From an uncultured Methanoregula sp. (GTDB lineage: Archaea > Halobacteriota > Methanomicrobia > Methanomicrobiales > Methanospirillaceae): a stretch of 64,000 nucleotides of DNA. Positions within the stretch are counted from its first letter, which is position 1, and each line of letters starts with the position of its first letter. Location of the stretch: the NCBI RefSeq assembly GCF_963677065.1, contig NZ_OY781872.1, positions 3,053,501 through 3,117,500 of the forward strand, written 5' to 3'. A program made the translations under genes and the position numbers. This document shows, in pieces, positions 9,899 through 18,745 of this stretch. The notes below the pieces were generated by a model. The model was not told the origin of the DNA and searched no databases. It saw nothing but the letters and a program-made list of their open reading frames with translations.

Positions 9899-11713
9899 TT
9901 ACAGTTCCACCCTTGTGACGACACCATGGATCTTGTCGGGGGGCAGCTTGTAGAACTGCACCAGGGGCGGGGAGAGGCGTTTGATCGCTGCAAAAATACG
10001 CCAGACAACATGAGTGGTAACAATGTCTTCCATGCCATAGAAGATCGTTACCTCATCGATATCCGCCTCTTTTAATATCTCCCCTATATCGACGATCTCC
10101 ATATACCCGAGGTATATCTCAAAGATCGAGAACCCCTGTGCGAGTTCGCGGGTGACTCCCCAGGTTACCCCGAAGGGCTGTTCGGTCCGGATGATCGAGA
10201 TGATGATATTGTCATCGTAAATGATCTTGTTGTTGAACATAATCCGGGGAACATACTGGGGAAGATTCCGGAAATCCCGGGCAAAGAACAGGGCAGTGCC
10301 AGAGATCCGGTTCGCCGAATGGTAGGCGTCCTTGAATTTTACCAGGAAATTGTCAAGAGGGATCGGGCTCAGTTTTGCAGCAAGTTTCCTCTGGCCGTTC
10401 ACGTAGATCATGATGATAGCAAACGGGATGAAAGCAATGACGAGCGACCAGTAACCTCCGTCAGGGATCTTATGGAGATTTGCAATCAGGAACGCGATCG
10501 TGATCCCGAGGATGAGAACTGCCATCAGGGATTTCACGATCTGCCCCCGCAGGAGGAGAATCCACGTAACGAGGATCGCGGTGATCACCATGGTCCCGCA
10601 GACCGCAAGGCCATAGGCATGGGTGAGATTGTTGGACGTCCTGAAGATCACAATAACGAAGAGAACCGCGAGGAGCAGGGCCCAGTTCACGATATCGATA
10701 TAGATCTGGGAACGGAGTTGCGGGGAAGTGTAGTCAATGCGCAACAGCGGCATGATCCGGGTTGTGATACCCTGGTACACAATTGAAAATATTCCCGAGA
10801 TCATAGCCTGGGAAGCGATAACGGTTGCCGCAATGCTCAGAATCAGGAAGGGAACATACAGGATTCCTGACTGGGAAAAGATCATCTCGAAGAGGATGTT
10901 GTGTGCGCCGGGATGGGACAGCAGGAAGGCACCCTGGCCGAGATAGTTCACCACGAGTGCAGCAAAGACGATGTACCAGGCACTGACGATCGGCTTCCTG
11001 CCCAGGTGCCCCATGTCCGCGTACAGGGCTTCGCCCCCGGTTGCCACGAGTATTACCGAGGAGAGAATCAGGAATCCTTCAAGCCCGTGCGAGGCTAAGT
11101 AGTGGATTCCGTACATCGGGTTCACCGCCAGCAGGACCTGGGGAGCAAACCAGAGGGCACACAGACCGGAGATGGCAAGGGCGGCAAACCAGATGATCAT
11201 GACCGGGCCAAACGCCCACGCCACCCGCTCGCTCCCCCGGGCCTGGACAGAGAAGAGACCTATCGCGATGAGTCCGGCAATTATCATCAGGGTCATCTGG
11301 GATGTCTGTTCAAACCCCGGGATGAGGGTGACGCCCTCCACTGCAGACAGTATGCTGATGGCCGGGGTTATCACCCCGTCGCCGATGAAAAGGGCTATGC
11401 CGATGATCGCGAGCAGGGAGACAAACGCGATCTGGTTGCCGGATTTCAGCATGGAGAGGAGGATCTCTTTGAGCACGATCGTCCCACCTTCGCCTTTTTT
11501 ACCGAGATGCATGGCGAGGTACGTGTACTGGACCGTGACAAGCATGGTCAGGGTCCAGATGATCAGCGAGAGAATCCCCATAATGTTCTGCGGGGTGGGG
11601 GGGATGAGGAAAAAGATGGCGGTAAGCGAATAGATAGGACTCGTGCCGATATCGCCAAACACGAGACCCATGGATTTGACGACACCATTCAATGACGAGG
11701 AAGTGTGCGTCAT
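9899..11713 (-). CDS. kup: Kup-family potassium uptake protein
   Basis: About 604 residues with around twelve hydrophobic segments and a soluble C-terminal tail, as in the KUP/HAK/KT family. The signature GLVFGDIGTSPIYSL is at the N-terminus and FIGDGVITPAISILSAVEG follows. These proteins import K+, usually with protons. An upstream in-frame ATG exists at 11737, but a TATA element at 11753-11760 predicts transcription starting near 11730, and a GGTGG motif precedes the ATG at 11713, so the shorter start is preferred. The gene converges on the kdp operon, making this a two-system potassium uptake region (high-affinity Kdp plus constitutive-type Kup). Confidence 0.95.
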   Translation of the reverse strand: MTHTSSSLNGVVKSMGLVFGDIGTSPIYSLTAIFFLIPPTPQNIMGILSLIIWTLTMLVTVQYTYLAMHLGKKGEGGTIVLKEILLSMLKSGNQIAFVSLLAIIGIALFIGDGVITPAISILSAVEGVTLIPGFEQTSQMTLMIIAGLIAIGLFSVQARGSERVAWAFGPVMIIWFAALAISGLCALWFAPQVLLAVNPMYGIHYLASHGLEGFLILSSVILVATGGEALYADMGHLGRKPIVSAWYIVFAALVVNYLGQGAFLLSHPGAHNILFEMIFSQSGILYVPFLILSIAATVIASQAMISGIFSIVYQGITTRIMPLLRIDYTSPQLRSQIYIDIVNWALLLAVLFVIVIFRTSNNLTHAYGLAVCGTMVITAILVTWILLLRGQIVKSLMAVLILGITIAFLIANLHKIPDGGYWSLVIAFIPFAIIMIYVNGQRKLAAKLSPIPLDNFLVKFKDAYHSANRISGTALFFARDFRNLPQYVPRIMFNNKIIYDDNIIISIIRTEQPFGVTWGVTRELAQGFSIFEIYLGYMEIVDIGEILKEADIDEVTIFYGMEDIVTTHVVWRIFAAIKRLSPPLVQFYKLPPDKIHGVVTRVEL

Positions 11714-11752
11714 CCAGTAATGGTATTCCACCATCACAATTTAAGTATTCGC

Positions 11753-11760
11753 CTTATATC
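11753..11760 (-). promoter_or_regulatory. TATA element of kup
   Basis: On the minus strand the sequence reads GATATAAG. It lies about 25 bases before the predicted transcription start and about 40 bases before the preferred ATG. This spacing fits an archaeal TATA box and is the main argument for the shorter kup start. Confidence 0.5.
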
Positions 11761-12012
11761 GTGCAGACAAAAAGCCGGCAGGCCAGAAACAGGGTCGGGA
11801 GAAACGGAGGAGTTGGTTATCGGCAGAACCAGCGCTGCATTGGTACACGACAGGACTGACTGTATCCGGTCTTCTCAAACAGCGGCCGGGCACTATGCCG
11901 GGCACAATGCCCTGCCGGGATTCGTCCCGGCCCGGGGGCGTTCAGCTTATCCGGAGGTTGCCGGGAAGATCTTCCTGGCGGGGGTTTTGCCAGCTGCCAG
12001 GACCGCAGCCGG

Positions 12013-12831
12013 TCAATAGAGATCGTACTTGCTCTTCAGCTGGGACCAGCGCTGGTACTCATCAGAAGACAGCGTGGTGCCGGCTTCCCGGGTCTCGCGG
12101 ATTTTGGTTTTCAGGGCAATCCATTCGCGGGCATCGTTAAAATCGCTCTGTACGCTCTCCAGGGAACGCCCACCGGAGACCGGAATAACTTCGGGTTCGG
12201 ACCAGCCGACCTGGCCTGCACTCTCGAAGGTTGTCTCATCGGTTATGACATAGACATGGTTTGCCTCGATCATGCAGTAGCCGGTGTTGCGGAAATCATA
12301 GGGTGGCGGGCAGGCAATCCCGGCAGTCATGTGGTTTTCAGGTACAAAGTACAAGACCGCCGATTTGAATCCCAGGTCCCCGAACAGGGAGGCCATGAGC
12401 ATCGATTTTTCCCCGCAGACCCCGCCGCCTTCGTAGAGAACCTCGTACGGATAGCGGTACTTCTCTCCCTTTTCATACGTGATGTGCTGGACAAGGCTTG
12501 CGGCAACCCGCGCCTGGTCATCGGGATTCGGGGTCACCTCGCGAACCTCACCGGCCATCTCCGCCACGTACGGCTTCTGGAGCGGTTCATTCATGTACGC
12601 AAGAAAGTACGAGGCATTGTCCCTTGGATCCCGGGAGGGTTTCATTCCCAGGTATCCGTTGTACAATTCCGTCGACATCCCCAGCGAGAGCGTTCCCGGC
12701 CTCCCGTCAAGCACGTAATTGAAGGAGCGGGAGACAAAACCACTGGCTGAATCTTCTGACGCAGCCTGGACCGGAACGAGAAGCAGAACGCAAATGAGAA
12801 GGAGAAGAAGAACGGGAGAGGCACGGGCCAT
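12013..12831 (-). CDS. Secreted transglutaminase-like protein
   Basis: A 272-residue protein with an N-terminal signal sequence (a Leu-rich run ending near VPVQA). The core looks like a transglutaminase/cysteine-peptidase fold: a Cys in EGGGVCGEKS about 140 residues in, a His in PENHMTAG, and an acidic residue in YCMIEANHVYV after it. Such proteins hydrolyse or cross-link peptide bonds outside the cell, or serve as inactive scaffolds. No operon partner is visible: kup ends its own unit upstream, and nth is a separate gene about 110 bases away. The fold assignment is by motif order only; the substrate is unknown. Confidence 0.72.
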   Translation of the reverse strand: MARASPVLLLLLICVLLLVPVQAASEDSASGFVSRSFNYVLDGRPGTLSLGMSTELYNGYLGMKPSRDPRDNASYFLAYMNEPLQKPYVAEMAGEVREVTPNPDDQARVAASLVQHITYEKGEKYRYPYEVLYEGGGVCGEKSMLMASLFGDLGFKSAVLYFVPENHMTAGIACPPPYDFRNTGYCMIEANHVYVITDETTFESAGQVGWSEPEVIPVSGGRSLESVQSDFNDAREWIALKTKIRETREAGTTLSSDEYQRWSQLKSKYDLY

Positions 12832-12941
12832 GGATAGGAGTCTATTTCCGGATTATTTGATAATTGCGCAGATAAAAAAACGGGACCGGGTCTGCTGGAA
12901 GCGGAACCGGCAGAGTGCTGAACCGCTGCCGGTCTTGGGAA

Positions 12942-13589
12942 TTACCGGTTTTCCGTTTTAAAAAACCGGCACTTGCTGCTTATTACGCATTCATCGCAAA
13001 GCGGTTTTTTCGCATCGCAGGTTGCCCGGCCATGGGCGATCAGGACATCGGTGAGATCGCCCCAGGTATCCTGCGGGAAGAGGGCCATGAGATCCCGTTC
13101 GATGATCTCCACGTTGTCGGTATCGGAGAACCCGATCCGCTGCGAGAGCCTCCGGACATGGGTGTCGACTGCGATCCCCTCGTTCCGCCCGAGAGCGTGG
13201 TACATCACGATGTTTGCGGTCTTGCGCCCGACACCCGGGATGGTGAGGAGCTCGTCCATGGTTTCCGGGACGTTTCCCCCGAACCGGTCGAGCAGGGTCT
13301 GGGAAGCTGCGATGATGTTCTTTGCCTTCGCGTGGTAGTAGCCGAGGCTGTGGATGATCTTCTCCACGTCCCCGGTCCGGCCTTTCGAGAGTTCTTCCGG
13401 TCCCGGGTACTTCGAGAAGAGGGAGGATTTGACTTTCAGGACAGCCTTGTCGGTTGTCTGGGCGGAGAGAATCGTGAGGATGAGCACTTCAAACGGCGTT
13501 CCGCGTGCAACCGTCTCGGGAGTCTCGCGGGCATCGGGATACCGCGAAAGAAGAAGCGAATAGATCCGGGCGGCATCCTGTTTTTTCAT
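12942..13589 (-). CDS. nth: Endonuclease III (DNA glycosylase/AP lyase)
   Basis: A 215-residue protein of standard length. The helix-hairpin-helix is LLTIPGVGRKTANIV with catalytic Lys123; the catalytic Asp142 is in VDTHVRRL. Cysteines 191, 198, 201 and 207 give the C-x6-C-x2-C-x5-C spacing of the [4Fe-4S] cluster. It removes oxidised pyrimidines from DNA and nicks the abasic site. The ATG lies only 7 bases downstream of the 3' end of tRNA-Pro on the same strand, so both are probably transcribed from the tRNA promoter. Confidence 0.96.
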   Translation of the reverse strand: MKKQDAARIYSLLLSRYPDARETPETVARGTPFEVLILTILSAQTTDKAVLKVKSSLFSKYPGPEELSKGRTGDVEKIIHSLGYYHAKAKNIIAASQTLLDRFGGNVPETMDELLTIPGVGRKTANIVMYHALGRNEGIAVDTHVRRLSQRIGFSDTDNVEIIERDLMALFPQDTWGDLTDVLIAHGRATCDAKKPLCDECVISSKCRFFKTENR

Positions 13590-13596
13590 GGTCCGA

Positions 13597-13671
13597 TGGG
13601 GTAGGGCGGATTCGAACCGCCGTCAAAGCGTCCCAAACGCTCTAGGATGGACCAGGCTACCCTACTACCCC
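13597..13671 (-). tRNA. tRNA-Pro (anticodon UGG)
   Basis: On the minus strand the gene starts GGGGTAG and closes with CTACCCC plus discriminator A, giving a perfect 7-bp acceptor stem. The T arm reads GCGG-TTCGAAT-CCGC. The anticodon arm is GAGCG-TTTGGGA-CGCTT, placing UGG at 34-36 and G at 37, typical of proline tRNA. The D arm contains the GG pair in AGCCTGGTCC. No CCA is encoded and no intron is seen. The nth start codon follows within 8 bases. Confidence 0.93.
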
Positions 13672-13817
13672 GCGCCATAGTAGATGGGACGGGGGAATTA
13701 AAAAAGAGTGGGGGTGGGGGATGGACCGGGCAGGCCGCGGATTTCCCCGGGGGATCCCGGTGTCACGAGGCCGGGCCGGAGCACCAGCGGGAACGAGCAG
13801 ACAGGACCGGACGATCT

Positions 13818-14213
13818 TCAGGCAGGTAACGTCGTGTCCCGATCGTGTTCCTTCCCGGGTTTTTTGTGGTCCTGCTGTTTGAGTATCTCGACAAGACTTG
13901 AAAAGAGAACGGCTTCGAGGGCCTCATCGCAGCCCACGAATGCCTCGCTTGCATGCTTTTTTGCAAGGACTGCGAGCATTTCCCCAGTTCTCCGATCCTC
14001 TTGCGTGAGAGTCCCCACTGACCGGGTCCACCGGGTTGCCATCCGGTTTGCCCCTTGCCGGACGCTTTCTGTACTTCTTCCCATGACCGGATCGATACCC
14101 TGTTTGTGGGCATAAAGATCAGGATTGAATGGTGTGAAAGTATCGCAAGGCCGGGTCGCACGGTTCGGACAACATCGGCGCACCTGCTCAAGATCCCCGG
14201 GCGGTAAATCCAT
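13818..14213 (-). CDS. Hypothetical protein, soluble, about 131 residues
   Basis: An open frame from an ATG at 14213 (a TTG at 14264 would add 17 residues). Composition is that of a soluble protein with an alpha-helical C-terminal half: LTQEDRRTGEMLAVLAKKHA, ALEAVLFSSLVEILKQQ. It ends in a charged tail. No family is recognised and no ribosome binding site is obvious. Position between tRNA-Pro and the pyrH region gives no hint of function. Opposite-strand frames over the same bases look less protein-like, so this is the likelier gene. Confidence 0.5.
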   Translation of the reverse strand: MDLPPGDLEQVRRCCPNRATRPCDTFTPFNPDLYAHKQGIDPVMGRSTESVRQGANRMATRWTRSVGTLTQEDRRTGEMLAVLAKKHASEAFVGCDEALEAVLFSSLVEILKQQDHKKPGKEHDRDTTLPA

Positions 14214-14264
14214 TATCGAAACCAGCGGGCCCGGCAAAGCGTCTGCTCTGACACGCAATGCCAA

Positions 14265-14825
14265 AGGGAGTGTTTGAGGATTTGATTATTCCGGCAGGAG
14301 TTGTTTTGAGGCCCGGTAGATTTCTCCGGATAACCTCATTTCCGGAGAGGTTCCCTCAGGGTCCCCATTTTAAAATTCACTCCAGATAGAGAAGCATTCA
14401 TATCCGCGTTCCGGCAGCGTTTCCGGGTAACCACGGGCAAAAATAAATGGCTGAAACCGGGGCTGCCGGAAGGCCGATAACGGCCATTCTGCGAGGTGCA
14501 TTCCAGCCTTGTTTTGGCAATCAGGGCGATTTACGGCCGCATTCTCCACACGAACAGGAACGGGGCGGAATGCGGGGAATTCCGCGAGGGAGCCGGGAGA
14601 GAGAAAGGCAATCCGGGGCCGCAGCGGGATTGGTTTACCTGAGGGAGAGATCCCCCTCACATTTCGGGGTTTCCGATAGCGAAGGATGGGTATTTATCAC
14701 CGTATTCCCGCAATCGCCAGGGCGATCCGCTGCATCGGCCCGCGGGATGGCCATGCCCCGGGAAAAGCGCCAGAATAATGAACAAACGGGGGGATCAGCC
14801 CGATCCCCAAAATAAATTCTCCTTT
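14265..14825. other. Stretch without a supported gene
   Basis: Several frames are open here on both strands, up to 122 codons. None has a recognisable domain, a good start context or convincing composition; they are rich in Arg, Pro and Gly. I see no RNA gene or repeat array. Confidence 0.4.
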
Positions 14826-14832
14826 TCGTCAT

Positions 14833-15537
14833 CTAAAGAGGCAGCGCCTTCTTCTTTTTGTCGGAAACGACCGTGCCGGTATATTTTCCCTTGAGGATCG
14901 CGTTTGCAAGATTTTTCGGATCCCGGCCGTCCAGCACCACGAGCGGGATGCCGCTGCGCTCGACAACCCGGGCAGCAACGATGTCCAGCACATTGTTCGA
15001 GCCGGCCCCGAGGCCCTTGCTTCCCACGATATCCAGGAGCTGCTGCGGGGTGAGGGTGTCAAAACGGGTCGCATCCGGAACCTTGTTCGGGTCATCGGAG
15101 TAGATGCCATCGACCGAGGTTGCATTGATGAAGACCGCCGCGCCCACGCGTTCGGCAAGCACGGCAGCAACGGCATCGGTGGTCTGGCCGGGGGTTATCC
15201 CGCCCATGACAACGATCTTGCCGGACTCGGCAAACTTCTTGGCCTCCGAGTGGCTCTCGGCCACTTTCGGGTAAGCCTCTCCCCCGAGAGCCGCGATCAG
15301 CATGGTTGCATTCAGCCGGGTGATGAGAATGCCTATCTCATCCGAGGTCCCCTCGTCGATGCCAAGTTCCCGGGTCACGCTGATATAGCGCCTGGCCTCG
15401 CCGCCCCCGCCAACCACGACAAAGAGCCGGTGGCTCTTGTGGATCTTCTTCAGAACCGGGACATATTCCCTGATGGTGTGGTTCTCCAGTTTCGGGATCA
15501 GGATGGAACCGCCAAGCGAGATGACAACCGTCTTCAT
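14833..15537 (-). CDS. pyrH: UMP kinase, archaeal type
   Basis: A 234-residue amino-acid-kinase-fold protein. The N-terminal phosphate-binding stretch is VVISLGGSILIP, the second glycine-rich loop is VVVGGGGEARRYI, and the nucleotide-binding region includes FINATSVDGIYSDDP. It phosphorylates UMP to UDP in pyrimidine nucleotide synthesis, in the cytoplasm. The sequence and the short length fit the archaeal branch. It is divergent from the small zinc ribbon gene, with 38 bases between start codons. Confidence 0.93.
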   Translation of the reverse strand: MKTVVISLGGSILIPKLENHTIREYVPVLKKIHKSHRLFVVVGGGGEARRYISVTRELGIDEGTSDEIGILITRLNATMLIAALGGEAYPKVAESHSEAKKFAESGKIVVMGGITPGQTTDAVAAVLAERVGAAVFINATSVDGIYSDDPNKVPDATRFDTLTPQQLLDIVGSKGLGAGSNNVLDIVAARVVERSGIPLVVLDGRDPKNLANAILKGKYTGTVVSDKKKKALPL

Positions 15538-15575
15538 TGCATTAGTTTTTGTGCCGGAGACACATAGAGTTCACT

Positions 15576-15746
15576 ATGTTCTACTGCCCGAAGTGCAAAA
15601 GCCAGGAGATATTCCCGGTTGCCGGGGGCTATGTCGGCCAGATCTACCTATGCAAGGATTGCGGGTACCGCGGATCGTTCGTTCTCGAGATCGATTCGCC
15701 CGACGCACTCCGCGAGATGGAAAAGGACGAAAAGGATCGCAAATAA
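15576..15746 (+). CDS. Small zinc ribbon protein
   Basis: A 56-residue protein with two CxxC knuckles, CPKC at residues 4-7 and CKDC about 22 residues later, followed by GYRGSF. This is the layout of a TFIIB/RPB9-like zinc ribbon. The C-terminus is a charged helix (REMEKDEKDRK). An earlier in-frame start would lack a knuckle context, so the ATG just before FYCPKC is used. It may bind nucleic acid or protein; no specific role is known to me. It is divergent from pyrH. Confidence 0.75.
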   Translation: MFYCPKCKSQEIFPVAGGYVGQIYLCKDCGYRGSFVLEIDSPDALREMEKDEKDRK

Positions 15747-15887
15747 CCGGTCTTTTTCATCCGGGAACATATGCGACATACCGGCCGGGAAAAACCGTGC
15801 AGCAATAATTCTCCGGTTACCATCCTGACGTGATTACAAAAAAACCGGCAGGCCGTAATCCGGTTCATTTCAGGATCCGGCCAGTCA

Positions 15888-17600
15888 TCAGGGATCTTTT
15901 TGATGTTCGGGGAACCGGAACGCTCCCGGGGGAACCGTCATCTCGAACCGGGCCCCTTTCCCCGGTTCGCCGGTCTCCCGGATCGTGATGCCGGTTATCC
16001 CGAGGATATCCCGTGCAAGGAACAGCCCAAGGCCGGTGTTGTGACCAAAACCCCGTTCGAAAACCCGCTCCTTGTCCGCAACGGGAATCCCTGATCCGTC
16101 GTCCTCCGCGTACAGGATGAGTGCGCCCCCCTCCCGGGCATACCGGAGCGTGAAGCGGGTCATTCCCTGCGCATACCGGATCGCATTGTCCAGCAAGTTG
16201 TATATCACCCGCTGGAAAAGCCGGTCCGCAAGAATCTCAAGACCAGCGGTCTCATCCACGAGCCGTATTGCGGAACAGTCGAGACTGCGCCCTGCCTCCG
16301 CAAGAATAATGCCGGGCTTCTGCCAGGATGGGGCTGCAACACCGAGATCCTGGTACTCCTGGGTGAAATCGGCAAGCGTCCGGATCGCTTCTGCCGTATC
16401 GCGGACCTTGGAAAGATCCACAGCCTCTTCTTTCCTGCCGGAATCTTCAGCAGCCAGTTCAAGATAGATGAAAAGTGCGGTCAGCTTGTTCCTGATATCG
16501 TGCCGGACGATCCCGGAGAGGAGGTTGAGTTTGCGGTTGGCCTTCTCAAACGCGGTCTCGGCGTTCTTTCGTTCCGTTACATCGCGGAAGATCAGGATTG
16601 CGCCCCCGTCATGCCCTGCATCCGGGGGAATCGCAACGGTCTGGACTTCAAAGATGCGGGCAGAATCCCCCTGGGGGATCGTGATCTCGTTTCCCTCCGG
16701 TCCTGGCGTGCCGGGAGTTGTAATAAACCGGCCCAGCCCGGGTACAAATTCAGTCAGCTGCCGGCCCACTCCCTGGTCTTCCGTTACCCCGAGCAGGACT
16801 GATCCGGCAGGATTGATGAGCGTGATTGTACCCCCTGCATTGGTTGCAACAACCCCGTCTTTTATGGTCCGGACCAGGAACGAGTGCGTCAGGGGCTGGA
16901 GCGACAGGAGCTCGAAGTTGAGCATAGCTGCAATCAGGAGCGAGCCCGAGATCACGAACATGACGGGGGTCCAGTCGAATCCCGCCTCGGGGCCGAGATC
17001 GAGGTAATAGAAGAGAGTTGCAAGGAACGGGAAGAGACCTGCGGCAAGGACAAGGGCAATCTGGTTCCGGAAAAGCATGCCAACGGTCCTGTACCGGATC
17101 GTGAACAGGAGAAGGGCAGACAGGGTCAGGACAAACGAATAGGAGGCAGTGATCCAGTACAGGGGGGCGCGGCCGAATACCCAGATGAGCGTGTGCCGCG
17201 GCCCCTCGATGGTGGAAAACCCCGTATAGTAAAGATGGTGCAGGTTGTTGGTTGCCACAAGACAAACCGAAAGCACCGGGATCACGAAGAGGAGCGCAAG
17301 AAAAAGGCGGGATGGCCGGTAATCGTGCTCGGTGTACCAGAGCGCGAAGAGCAGGTATGCAACGGGAATGGTAACGATCGCGGGATACGAGAGGGTATTG
17401 GCAAAAAGCACCGTATCAAGATCTGTTGCCGTCATGGAGACTGCCAGCGCGGCGAGCCAGATCGTAGCGGCGGCAAAGAGAACCAGGAGGGGAATAATTC
17501 CCGGGGTGTGGCGGCGCTTCCATGCAAACAGGGTAAACGCAAAAAGGATCACCATTGCCATGGCGGTAATAAGTGCTAGGGAAGAGTACTGCCAGCTCAT
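15888..17600 (-). CDS. Membrane histidine kinase with 7TM sensor, PAS and kinase domains
   Basis: About 570 residues from the ATG at 17600; the frame is open further upstream but that part is basic and unlike protein. The N-terminal 230 residues hold about seven membrane helices with an archaeal/bacterial 7TM sensor look (LLFALWYTEHDYRP, LIWVFGRAPLYW). A PAS domain follows (DGVVATNAGGTITLINPAG). The H-box is LSGIVRHDIRNKLTAL. ATPase motifs are NLLDNAIRYA (N box), EDDGSGIP (G1) and GLGLFLARDIL (G2). It probably senses a membrane or extracellular cue and phosphorylates an unlinked regulator. No response regulator is adjacent. The next gene is divergent. Confidence 0.92.
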   Translation of the reverse strand: MSWQYSSLALITAMAMVILFAFTLFAWKRRHTPGIIPLLVLFAAATIWLAALAVSMTATDLDTVLFANTLSYPAIVTIPVAYLLFALWYTEHDYRPSRLFLALLFVIPVLSVCLVATNNLHHLYYTGFSTIEGPRHTLIWVFGRAPLYWITASYSFVLTLSALLLFTIRYRTVGMLFRNQIALVLAAGLFPFLATLFYYLDLGPEAGFDWTPVMFVISGSLLIAAMLNFELLSLQPLTHSFLVRTIKDGVVATNAGGTITLINPAGSVLLGVTEDQGVGRQLTEFVPGLGRFITTPGTPGPEGNEITIPQGDSARIFEVQTVAIPPDAGHDGGAILIFRDVTERKNAETAFEKANRKLNLLSGIVRHDIRNKLTALFIYLELAAEDSGRKEEAVDLSKVRDTAEAIRTLADFTQEYQDLGVAAPSWQKPGIILAEAGRSLDCSAIRLVDETAGLEILADRLFQRVIYNLLDNAIRYAQGMTRFTLRYAREGGALILYAEDDGSGIPVADKERVFERGFGHNTGLGLFLARDILGITGITIRETGEPGKGARFEMTVPPGAFRFPEHQKDP

Positions 17601-17731
17601 GTCAGGCCCTTCCTGCCCGCCCGGGTACCATGCTATTACTCTTGCAAGGGTCTGGGAAAAAAGTATTGCAGGATCCAAAAGGACCCAAATCTTCATGCGC
17701 AGGAAGAACAATCCTCGATCAGGAGACCAGG

Positions 17732-18745
17732 ATGCACGAGGCACGCCAGTACGGGAGATCCGCAAACAACGAGGTACGGTGTTCGCTCTGCAGCCACCGG
17801 TGCCGGATCCACGAGGGAAAACGCGGGATCTGCGGAGTGCGGGAGAACCATAACGGCACCCTGTATGCCACAACGTACGGCAGGATCAGTGCCGAGGCAG
17901 TGGACCCCATCGAGAAAAAGCCGCTGTACCATTTCCTGCCGGGCACGCGATCGTACTCGCTGGGCAGCATCGGCTGCAACTTCCATTGCCAGCACTGCCA
18001 GAACTGGCACATCTCCCGGGCTGACCGCGATGCGGTACAGCTACCCAATCTCTCGCCGGAAGAAGGGGTGAGGAGGGCACAGGAGAGCGGCTGCGCAAGC
18101 ATCTCCTGGACCTACAACGAGCCGACCATCTGGCACGAGTACACGCTCGACATGGGCACGCTCGCCCGGGCGGCCGGCCTTGGCACGGTCTATGTCACGA
18201 ACGGGTACATAACGGAAGAGGCTTTGCGTGAACTCTCGCCCATGCTCTCCGCATACCGGGTGGACCTCAAGGCATTCACGGATGATTTCTACAGGAAAAT
18301 TTGCGGAGCCCGTCTCCAGCCGGTCCTCGACTCCGCGGTACTTGCCCGCGAGCTGGGCATGCATATCGAGACGGTCACGCTCGTCATCCCCGGCCTCAAC
18401 GACAATCTTGAGGAACAGGCTGCCCTGATCCGCTGGGTTATTGAGAACCTCGGGCCTGATACGCCTATGCACTTCTCCGCGTTCCACCCCGATTACCAGA
18501 TGACCGATCGCAATAACACACCGCTTGCAACCCTGGAAAAGATCTGCACAAAAGCAAAGGAGCTTGGTCTCCGCTTCCCGTACATCGGCAATGCCAGAAG
18601 CCACAAGTACGAGAACACGTACTGCCCGGCCTGCGGGGCGCTCCTCATCGAACGGTCCGGCTTCTCCAGCCGGATCGCGGGGCTGGACGGGCAGCAGTGC
18701 AGGTCCTGCGGGGAACAGACCGGGATCGTGCGGCATGTCGGCTGA
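17732..18745 (+). CDS. amrS: AmmeMemoRadiSam system radical SAM enzyme
   Basis: A 337-residue radical SAM protein. The cluster motif is CNFHCQHC (Cys-x3-Cys-x2-Cys). An N-terminal cysteine set, CSLCSHRCRI and GICGVR, and a C-terminal zinc-like pair (CPACG, CRSCG) are visible. DLKAFTDDFYRKICG and TLVIPGLND are typical of the AmrS/PFL-activase-like family. The chemistry is SAM-dependent radical formation; the physiological substrate is not established. AGGAG lies just before the ATG at 17732, which decides the start over a longer open frame. The Mut7-C gene overlaps its end by 11 bases. Confidence 0.92.
   Translation: MHEARQYGRSANNEVRCSLCSHRCRIHEGKRGICGVRENHNGTLYATTYGRISAEAVDPIEKKPLYHFLPGTRSYSLGSIGCNFHCQHCQNWHISRADRDAVQLPNLSPEEGVRRAQESGCASISWTYNEPTIWHEYTLDMGTLARAAGLGTVYVTNGYITEEALRELSPMLSAYRVDLKAFTDDFYRKICGARLQPVLDSAVLARELGMHIETVTLVIPGLNDNLEEQAALIRWVIENLGPDTPMHFSAFHPDYQMTDRNNTPLATLEKICTKAKELGLRFPYIGNARSHKYENTYCPACGALLIERSGFSSRIAGLDGQQCRSCGEQTGIVRHVG

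Noticed and set aside
14370..14815. Overlapping frames on both strands near 14.4-14.8 kb
   Set aside because: No domain, no ribosome site, and composition like random high-GC DNA.
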